From a virus, in the IMG/VR virus record IMGVR_UViG_3300032006_000039, positions 1-33,931 of that record: 33,931 nucleotides of DNA. One strand, 5' to 3'. A program made the translations under genes and the position numbers. The stretch's first letter is position 1. Every line of letters starts with the position of its first letter. This document shows, in pieces, positions 1-7,696 of the stretch. Below the pieces are notes generated by a model, which saw nothing but the letters and a program-made list of their open reading frames with translations, made no database searches and was not told where the DNA came from.

Positions 1-726
1 AAAGATGTTGAAGCTCTTTTCGGTGATGAAGAACTCTCTGAGGAATTCAAATCGAAAGCTACAACGATCTTTGAAGCCGCGGTTATTGCTCGTATTAATG
101 AGACAATTGAAAAGCTTGGTGTTACAGCCGAAGCCGACGCTGCTAGTGTCGAAGCTGACATTCATGAAGAAACAACTAAGAAGGTTGATGAATACCTCGA
201 TTATGTTGTATCCGAGTGGATGGAAGATAATAAGCTAGCCGTCGAACATGGGGTACGATCCCAGATGGTTGAAAGCTTTATGACTGGTCTTAAAGGATTG
301 TTTGAAGAACACTATGTAGACATTCCTGAAGACAAAGTTGACGTTGTTGATGAACTCATTTCACGTGTTGACGAACTGGAAACGCAAGTAAATGGACTCA
401 CTGAAGAAAATGTTACTCTTAAGTCAGAAAATAAGGATCGCGAAAAAGCTTCCGTATTTGCTGAATCTTCTAAAGAGATGACTGATTCTCAGAAAGAGGA
501 ATTTGAAAAGCTTGCTGACGGTGTAGAGTTTAAAGATTCCGACGATTATTCCGAGAAATTGGGTATGATCAAAGAAACTTATTTCGCTGAGTCTAGCGAC
601 GATGCGGGTGAAGTTATCAGCGATGATGACGAACAACCTCTGGAAATTGAAAATGATTCTGAGGTTCTACAAACTGGACCAATGGCTAACTATATGAACG
701 CCATTTCTAGAACAGTTAGAAAATAA
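1..726 (+). CDS. 22: Prohead core scaffolding protein gp22 (5'-truncated)
   Basis: The reading frame is open from base 1, so the start lies outside the window and 241 residues plus the stop remain. The protein is highly charged and Glu/Asp/Lys-rich, with long helical stretches and a coiled-coil-like middle (about residues 105-155 of the visible part). It ends in a short basic tail, as in T4 gp22, the main internal scaffold around which gp23 assembles and which the prohead protease gp21 degrades. Its place immediately upstream of gp23 is the T4 order. The ATG at 220 is an internal Met, because the same frame continues upstream with matching composition. Codon use is richer in C-ending codons than most of the window, fitting high late expression. 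Confidence 0.9.
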   Translation, partial: KDVEALFGDEELSEEFKSKATTIFEAAVIARINETIEKLGVTAEADAASVEADIHEETTKKVDEYLDYVVSEWMEDNKLAVEHGVRSQMVESFMTGLKGLFEEHYVDIPEDKVDVVDELISRVDELETQVNGLTEENVTLKSENKDREKASVFAESSKEMTDSQKEEFEKLADGVEFKDSDDYSEKLGMIKETYFAESSDDAGEVISDDDEQPLEIENDSEVLQTGPMANYMNAISRTVRK

Positions 727-732
727 TGCTTA

Positions 733-740
733 TATAAATA
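733..740 (+). promoter_or_regulatory. T4-type late promoter upstream of gp23
   Basis: Exact TATAAATA octamer in the 59-nt gap between gp22 and gp23. It matches the T4 late consensus recognised by gp55-RNAP with the sliding clamp. Initiation would fall near 746-748, giving a short leader carrying GGGAGA before the gp23 ATG. T4 also has a late promoter directly upstream of 23. Confidence 0.85.
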
Positions 741-785
741 AAGTATGATAGGCTGATTACATAGTAACTCTAGGGAGAAACAAAA

Positions 786-2138
786 ATGTACGTCTCTGAA
801 GAACTACAAAAGAAGTGGCAGCCGGTCCTTGAGCATCCTGACCTCGAAGCGATTAAGGATCCTCATCGTCGCGCAGTCACTAGCATTCTTTTAGAGAACC
901 AAGAAAAAGCTGCCCGGGAAGATCAAGTTGGTAGCGGTGGGTATAATGCTCCTGCTCTCTTAGGAGAGGCCGCACCTACTAACGCCACGGGAAGTTCGGT
1001 CGATAATTTCGATCCGGTTCTAATCTCATTGGTAAGGCGCTCTATGCCGAACCTCATTGCTTACGACGTTGCCGGTGTGCAACCGATGACTGGTCCTACG
1101 GGCCTCATCTTTGCCATGCGTCCACGTTATAGCGCCCAAGACGGTGCTGAAGCTCTGTACAACGAAGCTAATACTTCGTTCTCAGCTTCTGCTGCTGCTA
1201 ACACTGCCTCGCTTGGTATTGTTGACGGCTCCGCAGGCGATGCCCAGGTCGGAAACGATCCTACGGCTCGTGCTTCTGGCTCCGGTTATGGTGTCGAACA
1301 AGGTATGACCACCGCTCACGGTGAAGCTCTTGGCGACGACACTTCTGGTAACTCATTCCAAGAAATGGCATTCTCGATCGAGAAGGTTAGCGTTACAGCA
1401 GTATCGCGGGCCCTCAAAGCCGAGTATACCATGGAATTGGCTCAAGACCTCAAAGCTATCCACGGTCTCGATGCTGAAACTGAGTTGGCTAATATCCTTT
1501 CTGCGGAAATCCTGGCTGAAATTAACCGGGAAATCATCCGTACGATTAACTACACTGCTACGGCTGGAGCACAGGATAATGTTGCTTCTGCTGGTACCTT
1601 CAACATGGACGTTGACTCTAACGGTCGTTGGATGGTTGAGCGCTTTAAAGGTCTGATTTTCCAGATCGAGCGTGAAGCTAACCAGATTGCTAAGTCTACT
1701 CGTCGTGGTAAAGGTAACGTCATGATTTGCGGTTCTGATGTAGCTTCCGCTCTTCAAATGGCTGGTGTATTGGATTACACTCCTGCTCTTTCGGCTAACC
1801 TCTCCGTTGATGATACGGGTAATACCTTCGCTGGTGTTCTTAATGGTCGCATTAAAGTTTATGTCGATCCTTACTTCTCCAGTGCTTCTGGTAACCAGTA
1901 CCTCACGGTTGGTTATAAGGGCTCTAGCGCATTCGACGCTGGTCTTTTCTACTGCCCATACGTACCTCTTCAAATGGTTCGTGCGGTTGGTGAGAATACC
2001 TTCCAGCCGAAAATCGGATTCAAAACTCGCTACGGCGTTGTTGCTAATCCGTTCGCTACCACGGCCGCTGATGGTGCGATTGCCTTCGCTAAGAAGAATA
2101 TCTACTATCGCTTGGTTAGCGTTTCCAACCTTATGTAA
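786..2138 (+). CDS. 23: Major capsid protein gp23
   Basis: 450 aa, shorter than T4 gp23 (521 aa) but typical of marine T4-like phages. After a roughly 60-residue N-terminal propeptide comes the conserved run with LVRRSMPNLIAYDVAGVQPM (about residues 85-104), the family signature. The prohead protease prefers (L/I)xE; L59-G60-E61 followed by AAPTN is a likely maturation site near T4's E65. The GGGAGA ribosome site is about 8 nt before the ATG. Codon use is strongly biased to CGT, GGT, CTC and AAC, as expected of the most abundant virion protein. A long antisense ORF under this gene is a by-product of that bias. The unit is bounded by a late promoter and a strong terminator. Confidence 0.97.
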   Translation: MYVSEELQKKWQPVLEHPDLEAIKDPHRRAVTSILLENQEKAAREDQVGSGGYNAPALLGEAAPTNATGSSVDNFDPVLISLVRRSMPNLIAYDVAGVQPMTGPTGLIFAMRPRYSAQDGAEALYNEANTSFSASAAANTASLGIVDGSAGDAQVGNDPTARASGSGYGVEQGMTTAHGEALGDDTSGNSFQEMAFSIEKVSVTAVSRALKAEYTMELAQDLKAIHGLDAETELANILSAEILAEINREIIRTINYTATAGAQDNVASAGTFNMDVDSNGRWMVERFKGLIFQIEREANQIAKSTRRGKGNVMICGSDVASALQMAGVLDYTPALSANLSVDDTGNTFAGVLNGRIKVYVDPYFSSASGNQYLTVGYKGSSAFDAGLFYCPYVPLQMVRAVGENTFQPKIGFKTRYGVVANPFATTAADGAIAFAKKNIYYRLVSVSNLM

Positions 2139-2166
2139 TAATAAGAACAAGTTGGTTATTTCTACT

Positions 2167-2200
2167 AAAGGGAACTCTTCGGAGTTCCCTTTTTTTGTTT
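2167..2200 (+). terminator. Intrinsic terminator after gp23
   Basis: An 11-bp perfect stem (2167-2177 with 2182-2192) is closed by a C(TTCG)G tetraloop and runs into a T tract. It is the strongest terminator in the window and ends the late capsid transcript just before the early promoter of the next gene. Confidence 0.93.
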
Positions 2201-2226
2201 ACTTTCCTTCACTTTTAGTATAGAAT
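2197..2226 (+). promoter_or_regulatory. T4-like early promoter (pyrB)
   Basis: GTTTAC at 2197-2202 and TAGAAT at 2221-2226, separated by 18 nt. The T4 early-promoter hallmark GTTTAC overlaps the T tail of the gp23 terminator. The predicted start site (about 7 nt after the -10) coincides with the A of the pyrB ATG at 2233, and no ribosome-binding site is present. Confidence 0.8.
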
Positions 2227-2232
2227 AGTATA

Positions 2233-3042
2233 ATGAAACATTGCATAAGCATACATGATATTGATGACTTGGGTAATGGAGAATTCTTTAGAACGGTTGA
2301 TATAATACGAAGTAATCAAATTGATTTCATGCAAGAAATGCATAATAGACTATTATGTAATTTGTTTTATGAACCATCCACCAGAACATCATCTTCTTTC
2401 GCCGCTGCCATGTATAAACTTGGTGGCCAAGTCTTATCTATTAATGATGTAAACTATTCTTCTGTTGCGAAAGGTGAGAACTTAGAAGATACTATATTGA
2501 CACTTGGTGAGTATTGTAATATAATAGTATTAAGAAGTAAAAATGCTGGTGATGCAGAGAAAGCATCATCTATTAGTAATGTCCCTATTATTAATGCTGG
2601 GGATGGATCAGGAGAACATCCTACACAGACATTGTTGGATCTGTATACCATTTTCAAACAATTTGGAAGAGTGTATAATCTAAAGGTTGCATTTATTGGT
2701 GATAATAAAAATAGTAGAACAGTTCATTCTTTAAATGATGCATTAGAAAGATGGTGTGAAATATTCTATATTGATGATTATGATTTATCCAAAATTCCAC
2801 AAGCAGATGTCTATTACTTTACGCGTGTACAACGTGAGCGTGGGAGTACTGGCTCATACAAATTAACTAAGGAACATATAGATCTATTACCTGATAACTG
2901 TATAGTCATGCATCCATTTCCAAGGAATGAAGAAATACCTAGATGGTTTGATTCTGATCCAAGGGCAAAATATTTTGAACAAATTAAAAATGGGCTATTT
3001 GTACGGATGGCACTTCTAAAAACTATAAATAGTACGTTATGA
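2233..3042 (+). CDS. pyrB: Aspartate carbamoyltransferase catalytic chain (phage PyrB)
   Basis: It would make N-carbamoyl-aspartate from carbamoyl phosphate and aspartate, the committed step of pyrimidine synthesis. The ATCase active site is nearly complete: carbamoyl-phosphate loop PSTRT (with S where most have R next), lysine loop SSVAKGENLED, HPTQTLLDLYTI, NSRTVHSL, TRVQRER, and HPFPR in place of HPLPR. At 269 aa it is about 40 residues shorter than bacterial PyrB. The main deletion lies between RTVHSL and TRVQ, in the aspartate domain, so this is a compact form. No regulatory chain is nearby. It sits alone behind its own early promoter between capsid and tail genes, which suggests an acquired gene supplying pyrimidines for replication. 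The start is probably leaderless. Confidence 0.9.
   Translation: MKHCISIHDIDDLGNGEFFRTVDIIRSNQIDFMQEMHNRLLCNLFYEPSTRTSSSFAAAMYKLGGQVLSINDVNYSSVAKGENLEDTILTLGEYCNIIVLRSKNAGDAEKASSISNVPIINAGDGSGEHPTQTLLDLYTIFKQFGRVYNLKVAFIGDNKNSRTVHSLNDALERWCEIFYIDDYDLSKIPQADVYYFTRVQRERGSTGSYKLTKEHIDLLPDNCIVMHPFPRNEEIPRWFDSDPRAKYFEQIKNGLFVRMALLKTINSTL
3024..3031 (+). promoter_or_regulatory. Candidate late promoter inside the end of pyrB
   Basis: Exact TATAAATA, 8 nt before the ATG of the next gene. It would give late genes downstream of early pyrB their own start. The octamer alone is expected a few times by chance in AT-rich sequence, so position is the main support. Confidence 0.5.
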
Positions 3043-3278
3043 TCTTATACGATAAGAAGGTCCTGGCAACCGTTGATGTACTATACTGGATGCCTGATTA
3101 TCAGGATATTCTCCAGCAATTTGTATGGCAAACTGCAGATATAAGACCTGAATATCCAAGGATTCATAAGTTTCTTAATTATTGGAAAGATAATATTGAT
3201 GCAGTTATTGCCGAAGTTAAAATTTCTGATAGTGAAATGGCAAGAATACGTAGGGTAGATAAAGAATGGCGATTTTAA
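3039..3278 (+). CDS. Small conserved T4-like hypothetical protein
   Basis: 79 aa with many aromatics (MPDYQDILQQFVWQTADIRP, then HKFLNYWKDNID) and a charged C-terminus. It has no signal peptide or membrane segment. The ATG overlaps the pyrB stop (ATGA), and the 3' end overlaps the next gene by 13 nt, which implies translational coupling to the tail gene. I recognise the type from marine T4-like genomes, where it sits near structural genes, but I know of no assigned function. A structural or assembly role is only suggested by the neighbourhood. Confidence 0.75.
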   Translation: MILYDKKVLATVDVLYWMPDYQDILQQFVWQTADIRPEYPRIHKFLNYWKDNIDAVIAEVKISDSEMARIRRVDKEWRF

Positions 3279-3796
3279 ATGAAACACTAAATAAGAACTA
3301 TCTATCACCACTTGGTTTTAGATTGCTTCTTAATAAATTGCCAACAACTGAATATTTTGTTCAGTCTTGTAGCTTGCCTGCTGTTTCTTCTACACCTATT
3401 GTACATCCTAATCCTTTAACTAACATGGTTCGTTTACCTGGAGATAGGGTTGAATTTGATCAATTCTCTATTAATTTTAGAGTTGATGAGGATATGAAAA
3501 ACTATACAGAAATTTTTGATTGGATCACATCAAATTCAAATGTTGATGACCAAACAAAATTTGAAGCGGCTTCAGGTCGAGATGGTAGAATTAGAGATAC
3601 TGGTGCTTCCATATTTAGTGATGGTACACTAATGGTTCTTAATTCTAATGAAAATGCAACAGTGAGACTTGACTTTAAAGATCTCATGCCAATATCGCTT
3701 AGTACTTTAGAATTCGATGTCCAACAAACTGATATCGAATACTTACAAGGAACTGCTGATTTTGTTTACAGGCAATATACAATTACTCAAATATGA
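3266..3796 (+). CDS. Tail-tube-fold protein, probably gp3-like tail terminator
   Basis: 176 aa, the length of T4 gp3 (tail completion and sheath stabiliser). It opens with LSPLGFRLLLNKLP and YFVQSCSLPAV, continues with LPGDRVEFDQFSINFRVDED, and ends in alternating beta-strand sequence (LSTLEFDVQQTDIEYLQGTA, then FVYRQYTITQI). This pattern is typical of the gp19/gp3 tube-like beta-barrel family in T4-like phages. I favour gp3 because of its length and the gp23-gp3-uvsY-uvsW order I recall from marine T4-like phages. A gp19 tube paralogue is the alternative. It overlaps uvsY by 4 nt. Confidence 0.7.
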   Translation: MAILNETLNKNYLSPLGFRLLLNKLPTTEYFVQSCSLPAVSSTPIVHPNPLTNMVRLPGDRVEFDQFSINFRVDEDMKNYTEIFDWITSNSNVDDQTKFEAASGRDGRIRDTGASIFSDGTLMVLNSNENATVRLDFKDLMPISLSTLEFDVQQTDIEYLQGTADFVYRQYTITQI

Positions 3797-4236
3797 ATAT
3801 TGAAAAAATCATCGAAGAATGGCGTAAAGATAGCGTCCTTGATGATGTAGATTTAGATAATGAAGCCTTGAGAATTCCAAATCTCCATGCCAAATATTTA
3901 AAGATACTATTCGAGGAACGGGTAAAATTGCGTTCTCTTCGTGGCAAACAAAAACAATTAAAGCGAACTCTTCAAGATTATTATAAGGGAGACCTAAATA
4001 ATCCAGAAGATCTTGCTGAGATTAAACGTGAACCTTGGGCTAAACATGTGCTCAAGGGTGATATAAATGATTATGTTGACGGTGATGATGAAATGGTAGA
4101 CCTCAACACGAAAATTGGTTATTATGATGAAGTTGTGAGCGTGTTAGAGGAAATTCTAAAAGCAATTAACAATAGGAATTTCCAGATCAAAAATGCTATT
4201 GATTGGCGAAGGCTCACAAACTTCGGTACCGGATGA
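3793..4236 (+). CDS. uvsY: Recombination mediator UvsY
   Basis: 147 aa (T4 UvsY is 137). The all-helical, charged sequence follows the T4 pattern: N-terminal EEWRKDSVLDDVDLDNEALR, a basic middle (KQKQLKRTLQDYYKGD), then EPWAKHVLKGD and a C-terminal ALKAINNR-type helix ending in IKNAIDWRRL. UvsY loads the UvsX recombinase on gp32-coated single-stranded DNA. It starts on an ATGA overlap with the upstream tail gene and overlaps uvsW by 44 nt if the uvsW ATG is used. Confidence 0.92.
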   Translation: MNIEKIIEEWRKDSVLDDVDLDNEALRIPNLHAKYLKILFEERVKLRSLRGKQKQLKRTLQDYYKGDLNNPEDLAEIKREPWAKHVLKGDINDYVDGDDEMVDLNTKIGYYDEVVSVLEEILKAINNRNFQIKNAIDWRRLTNFGTG

Positions 4237-5677
4237 TACTTTGATCGTTTCTAAATTTAATGATGTGCATGTGAGAATTGATGCCCAACCGGCAATCAAG
4301 AAAGAACTTTCAGATTTCTTTACTTTTACGGTGCCTGGACACGAATTTACTCCCGCATATAGAAATAAATGGTGGGATGGAAAGATTCGCTTATTCGACA
4401 TGCGAGGAGGTAAACTGTATGCTGGTTTAGTTCCATACCTTCAAAACTTTTGTAATGAACGGTCGTATGATTTTCAAATAACTGATGAATATTTACTAAA
4501 GGATTCTTTTTCTCCTGCAGATGGAAATGACTTTCTTAAATCTTTAAACTTACCTCATAAAATTAGAGATTATCAATTAGAATCATTTGTACATTGTGTT
4601 AAAGAAAAGAGGGCTTTAATATTATCACCAACTGCATCTGGCAAATCACTTATAATATATTTGTTAGCTAAATGGTTTGGTGTTAAGACTTTAATTATTG
4701 TACCTACTACATCATTAGTACTTCAAATGACTACTGACTTTGTTAGTTATGGTGAAGATAAAAAGAATATTCATAATATTAAAGCAGGTGCAGATAAAAA
4801 TACTGATTGTCAATTTGTAGTATCTACATGGCAATCTTTGCATAGATTAAATAAGGATTATTTTGATCAATATGACTTAGTAATTGGAGATGAATGTCAT
4901 CTATTTAAAGCAAAATCTCTAACTACTATTATGGAAAAGTTAGTAAATTGTCAATATAGATTTGGATTTACAGGAACATTGGATGGAACTCAAATACATA
5001 AACTAGTATTAGAAGGATTATTTGGCCCTGTAAAACAGTTCGTACGAACCAAAGAATTAATGGATAGTGGAACACTTGCTGAATTAACAGTCAAATGTTT
5101 GGTTCTTAAATATAATAAAGAGGATTGTAAGCTTGTAAGGGGTATGAAATACCAGGATGAAGTAGATTGGATTGTTAGAAATTCAGTAAGAAACAAGTTT
5201 ATTCGTAATTTAGCGTTAGATCTTAAAGGTAATAGTTTAGTTTTATTTCAATTTGTAGAAAAACACGGGAAGGTGCTGTATGATAAGATATCTAAAAAGG
5301 CTGAGAAGGCCCGGCCGGTATTTTTTGTATCGGGTGCCACAAGTGCCGAGGACCGCGAGAAGATCAGGTCTATTACCGAGAAAGAAAATAACGCAATCAT
5401 TGTCGCTTCCCTTGGGACTTTCAGCACTGGCATTAATATTCGTAATTTGCATAATGTCGTCTTTACTTCTCCTACTAAGTCTCGTATTCGTAATTTGCAG
5501 TCCATTGGTCGTGGCCTTCGAAAAACTACTACCAAGAAAGGTGCAACCCTAATTGACATTGCGGATGACTTAAGTTATAATAAATATAATAACTACGCTC
5601 TTAAACACTTCGCAGAGCGACTTAAAATGTATAACACTGAATCATTTGAATATAAAATAATTAATATAAAGGTGTAG
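4193..5677 (+). CDS. uvsW: DNA/RNA helicase UvsW
   Basis: Superfamily 2 helicase of 494 aa (T4: 503). The N-terminal domain (VHVRIDAQ, then WWDGKIRLFD) matches the UvsW double-stranded-DNA-binding domain. The helicase core has Walker A SPTASGKS (about residues 143-150), motif II GDECH, motif III FTGTLDGT and motif VI QSIGRGLRK. UvsW unwinds branched recombination intermediates and origin R-loops. The only upstream ATG (4193) is buried in uvsY without a clear ribosome site. A TTG at 4241, five bases past the uvsY stop, matches the T4 N-terminus better and may be the true start. Bases 5270-5570 are visibly richer in GC than the rest of the gene. Confidence 0.95.
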   Translation: MLLIGEGSQTSVPDDTLIVSKFNDVHVRIDAQPAIKKELSDFFTFTVPGHEFTPAYRNKWWDGKIRLFDMRGGKLYAGLVPYLQNFCNERSYDFQITDEYLLKDSFSPADGNDFLKSLNLPHKIRDYQLESFVHCVKEKRALILSPTASGKSLIIYLLAKWFGVKTLIIVPTTSLVLQMTTDFVSYGEDKKNIHNIKAGADKNTDCQFVVSTWQSLHRLNKDYFDQYDLVIGDECHLFKAKSLTTIMEKLVNCQYRFGFTGTLDGTQIHKLVLEGLFGPVKQFVRTKELMDSGTLAELTVKCLVLKYNKEDCKLVRGMKYQDEVDWIVRNSVRNKFIRNLALDLKGNSLVLFQFVEKHGKVLYDKISKKAEKARPVFFVSGATSAEDREKIRSITEKENNAIIVASLGTFSTGINIRNLHNVVFTSPTKSRIRNLQSIGRGLRKTTTKKGATLIDIADDLSYNKYNNYALKHFAERLKMYNTESFEYKIINIKV

Positions 5678-5681
5678 ATAC

Positions 5682-6062
5682 ATGGAAAATATATGCTTCA
5701 TAAAACTTATAAATGGCGACGATATTATCGCCACAGTAGATTTGGAAGATGAGGAAGATATTTTAATTTATCGCCCTCTTAAAATCTATCATTTCAGACA
5801 ACCGGGATTACCCCAAGGCATGCAACTTGGAGAATGGCTACCATTTTCAGAAGAAGAAATGGTTCCCATTAAAAGGAAACATGTCATACACATGCATGGC
5901 GATCTAGATTGGAGAGTTGCCAAGCACTATCATCAAGTTCTATCTTATTTCAATGACGATCATGATATTGATGAAGAAGAACGTGAATCAATTAAAGAAG
6001 AGGCTAAGCAATTATTAATAGATCAAATTATGATCTCTGCTAATAATGCTACAGTACATTAA
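5682..6062 (+). CDS. Small Lsm/Sm-like conserved protein
   Basis: 126 aa. The N-terminal half (CFIKLINGDDIIATVDLEDE, then IYRPLKIYHF) has the strand pattern and NG-D spacing of Sm/Lsm-type beta-barrels. The C-terminal half is an acidic helical tail (HDIDEEERESIKEEAKQLL). It lies 4 nt after uvsW and abuts the gp55 start, inside a transcription/recombination operon. I recognise the gene as recurrent in marine T4-like phages, without a known function. Nucleic-acid or RNA binding is inferred only from the barrel-like pattern. Confidence 0.75.
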   Translation: MENICFIKLINGDDIIATVDLEDEEDILIYRPLKIYHFRQPGLPQGMQLGEWLPFSEEEMVPIKRKHVIHMHGDLDWRVAKHYHQVLSYFNDDHDIDEEERESIKEEAKQLLIDQIMISANNATVH

Positions 6063-6623
6063 ATGGCTAAAAACGCGAAATCAAAACCACATTATGTAGA
6101 TAATAAATTATTCTTCCAAAGGATGGTAGAATATAAGGATGCAGTTACTGAAGCTGTAAAAGAAGGAAAAGAAAGACCTCCTGTTACTCCATATATTGGC
6201 GATTGTATTATGAAAATAGCTGTTAGGTTATCTCACAAACCAAATTTTATCAATTATACTTTTCGTGAAGAAATGATTGGTGATGGTGTTGAGAATTGCC
6301 TACAATATATTGATAACTTCAATCCAGTTAAATCAAAAAACCCATTTGCTTATTTCACTCAAATTATTTACTATGCGTTCCTTCGACGTATTCAAAAAGA
6401 GAAAAAGCATTTATATACTAAATATAAATTAACTGAAAGAGCAAATATATTTGATATGACTTCAGATAAACAAGGACATGATAAGTTTAATGTTTACGCT
6501 GATGATATTAAATACAACGAATGGTCACAAGAATATGTGAATCGATTTGTTGCTGACTTTGAAGAAAATAAACGACGCAAAGTCAAGAAAAGAAAGCAAA
6601 CCTTGGATCAAGTTATTGATTAA
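6063..6623 (+). CDS. 55: Late-transcription sigma factor gp55
   Basis: 186 aa (T4: 185). It carries the gp55 signature with FREEMIGDGVENCLQYIDNF, then NPFAYFTQIIYYAFLRRIQK and EKKHLY, equivalent to sigma70 region 2, which binds core RNA polymerase and melts TATAAATA promoters. The presence of such octamers in this window (for example at 733) fits. The C-terminus ends in a basic run and TLDQVID. T4 ends in SLDFLYE-type residues that bind the sliding clamp, and a diverged equivalent is plausible. It starts right after the preceding stop and overlaps gp47 by one base. Confidence 0.95.
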   Translation: MAKNAKSKPHYVDNKLFFQRMVEYKDAVTEAVKEGKERPPVTPYIGDCIMKIAVRLSHKPNFINYTFREEMIGDGVENCLQYIDNFNPVKSKNPFAYFTQIIYYAFLRRIQKEKKHLYTKYKLTERANIFDMTSDKQGHDKFNVYADDIKYNEWSQEYVNRFVADFEENKRRKVKKRKQTLDQVID

Positions 6624-7696
6624 TGAAAATAGCTCTAATTACTGATACTCATTGGGGCGTACGAAATGACTCACAAGTTTTCCTTACCTATTTTGAAAAA
6701 TTTTATAGAGAATGTTTCTTTAAATATTTGGATGATCATGACATCAACACCATTATACATCTTGGTGATATTGTTGATCGTCGCAAGTATATTAATTATG
6801 TTACCTTAAGGGCATTCAAAGAAAATTTTGTTAAACCGGTTAAGGATCGTGAGATAGACTTACATGTTATTGTAGGTAATCATGACATTCCGTATCGTTC
6901 TTCTAACGAAATAAATGCTATGCGCGAAATATTTGAGCATGGCAATAATCAATATGTAAAAACATATGATAATCCAACCAATATTAATATGGATGGATGT
7001 GATATCGCTTTAATGCCATGGATTCATCCTGGCAATTTTCAAACATGTGCAACCTTTATTGATAAAACTCCAGCCCAAGTTCTTTTTGGTCATTTAGAAC
7101 TTCAAGGATTTGAAATGTCTCGTGGATTAGTTATGAATGAAGGTTATAGTGCTGAAATGTTTAAACACTTTGATGTAGTGGCTAGTGGACACTATCACCA
7201 TAAATCAACTCGTGGAAATATCAATTATCTTGGTGCGCCATATGAAATGACGTGGCATGATTATGATGATCCTCGAGGGTTTCATATTTTTGATACAGAA
7301 ACTAGAACATTCGAGTTTATTAAAAACCCATATAAGATGTTCTATAAATTATGGTATGACGATGAAGGAAAAGAACTTCAAGACGTAGTTGAACAAGACT
7401 ACTCTGAATATGAAAATACTTACCTTAAAGTTATTGTCACATCAAAGACAAATCCTTATTGGTTTGATCTATTCTTAGATAAACTATATAAGGTAAACCC
7501 CGCAAATCTATCCATTGTAGATGATAATAAAAATCTTGATCAACTCAATGAAGATGAGATTGTGAACGAAGCAGAAGATACCCTTACCATTATGCATAAT
7601 TATGTTAATGCTACAGAAATGGATGTTTCTGCTACTGACTTAAATAAATTGCTTCAATCACTATATTCAGAAGCGCAGTCAATGGAAGTTACATGA
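6623..7696 (+). CDS. 47: Recombination nuclease subunit gp47 (Mre11/SbcD-like)
   Basis: 357 aa (T4: 339). All calcineurin-type phosphoesterase motifs are present in order: DTHWGVRND (residues 8-16), LGDIVDRRKY, VGNHDIPY and SGHYHHKS. With gp46 it resects double-strand ends for recombination-dependent replication and degrades host DNA. It is joined to gp55 (1 nt overlap) and gp46 (ATGA overlap), so all three are likely made together. No motif is missing. Confidence 0.97.
   Translation: MKIALITDTHWGVRNDSQVFLTYFEKFYRECFFKYLDDHDINTIIHLGDIVDRRKYINYVTLRAFKENFVKPVKDREIDLHVIVGNHDIPYRSSNEINAMREIFEHGNNQYVKTYDNPTNINMDGCDIALMPWIHPGNFQTCATFIDKTPAQVLFGHLELQGFEMSRGLVMNEGYSAEMFKHFDVVASGHYHHKSTRGNINYLGAPYEMTWHDYDDPRGFHIFDTETRTFEFIKNPYKMFYKLWYDDEGKELQDVVEQDYSEYENTYLKVIVTSKTNPYWFDLFLDKLYKVNPANLSIVDDNKNLDQLNEDEIVNEAEDTLTIMHNYVNATEMDVSATDLNKLLQSLYSEAQSMEVT

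Noticed and set aside
1353-2150. 265-aa antisense ORF under gp23
   Set aside because: Its length is explained by the strong codon bias of gp23. The translation is low-complexity with no motif, no ribosome site or promoter was seen, and gp23 is certain.
3764-3787. GTTTAC inside the tail-tube gene as an early promoter
   Set aside because: No TAnnAT at the 18-nt spacing. The same applies to GTTTAC at 6492, 9165 and 14366, which lie inside genes or at gene ends and lack a -10.
5243-5559. Overlapping antisense and alternative-frame ORFs inside uvsW
   Set aside because: They coincide with the GC-rich patch that removes stop codons from all frames; the UvsW motifs VI and surroundings are encoded in the sense frame.
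6588-6623. Canonical clamp-binding tail on gp55
   Set aside because: TLDQVID only loosely resembles the T4 SLDFLYE motif, so it is not called as a feature.
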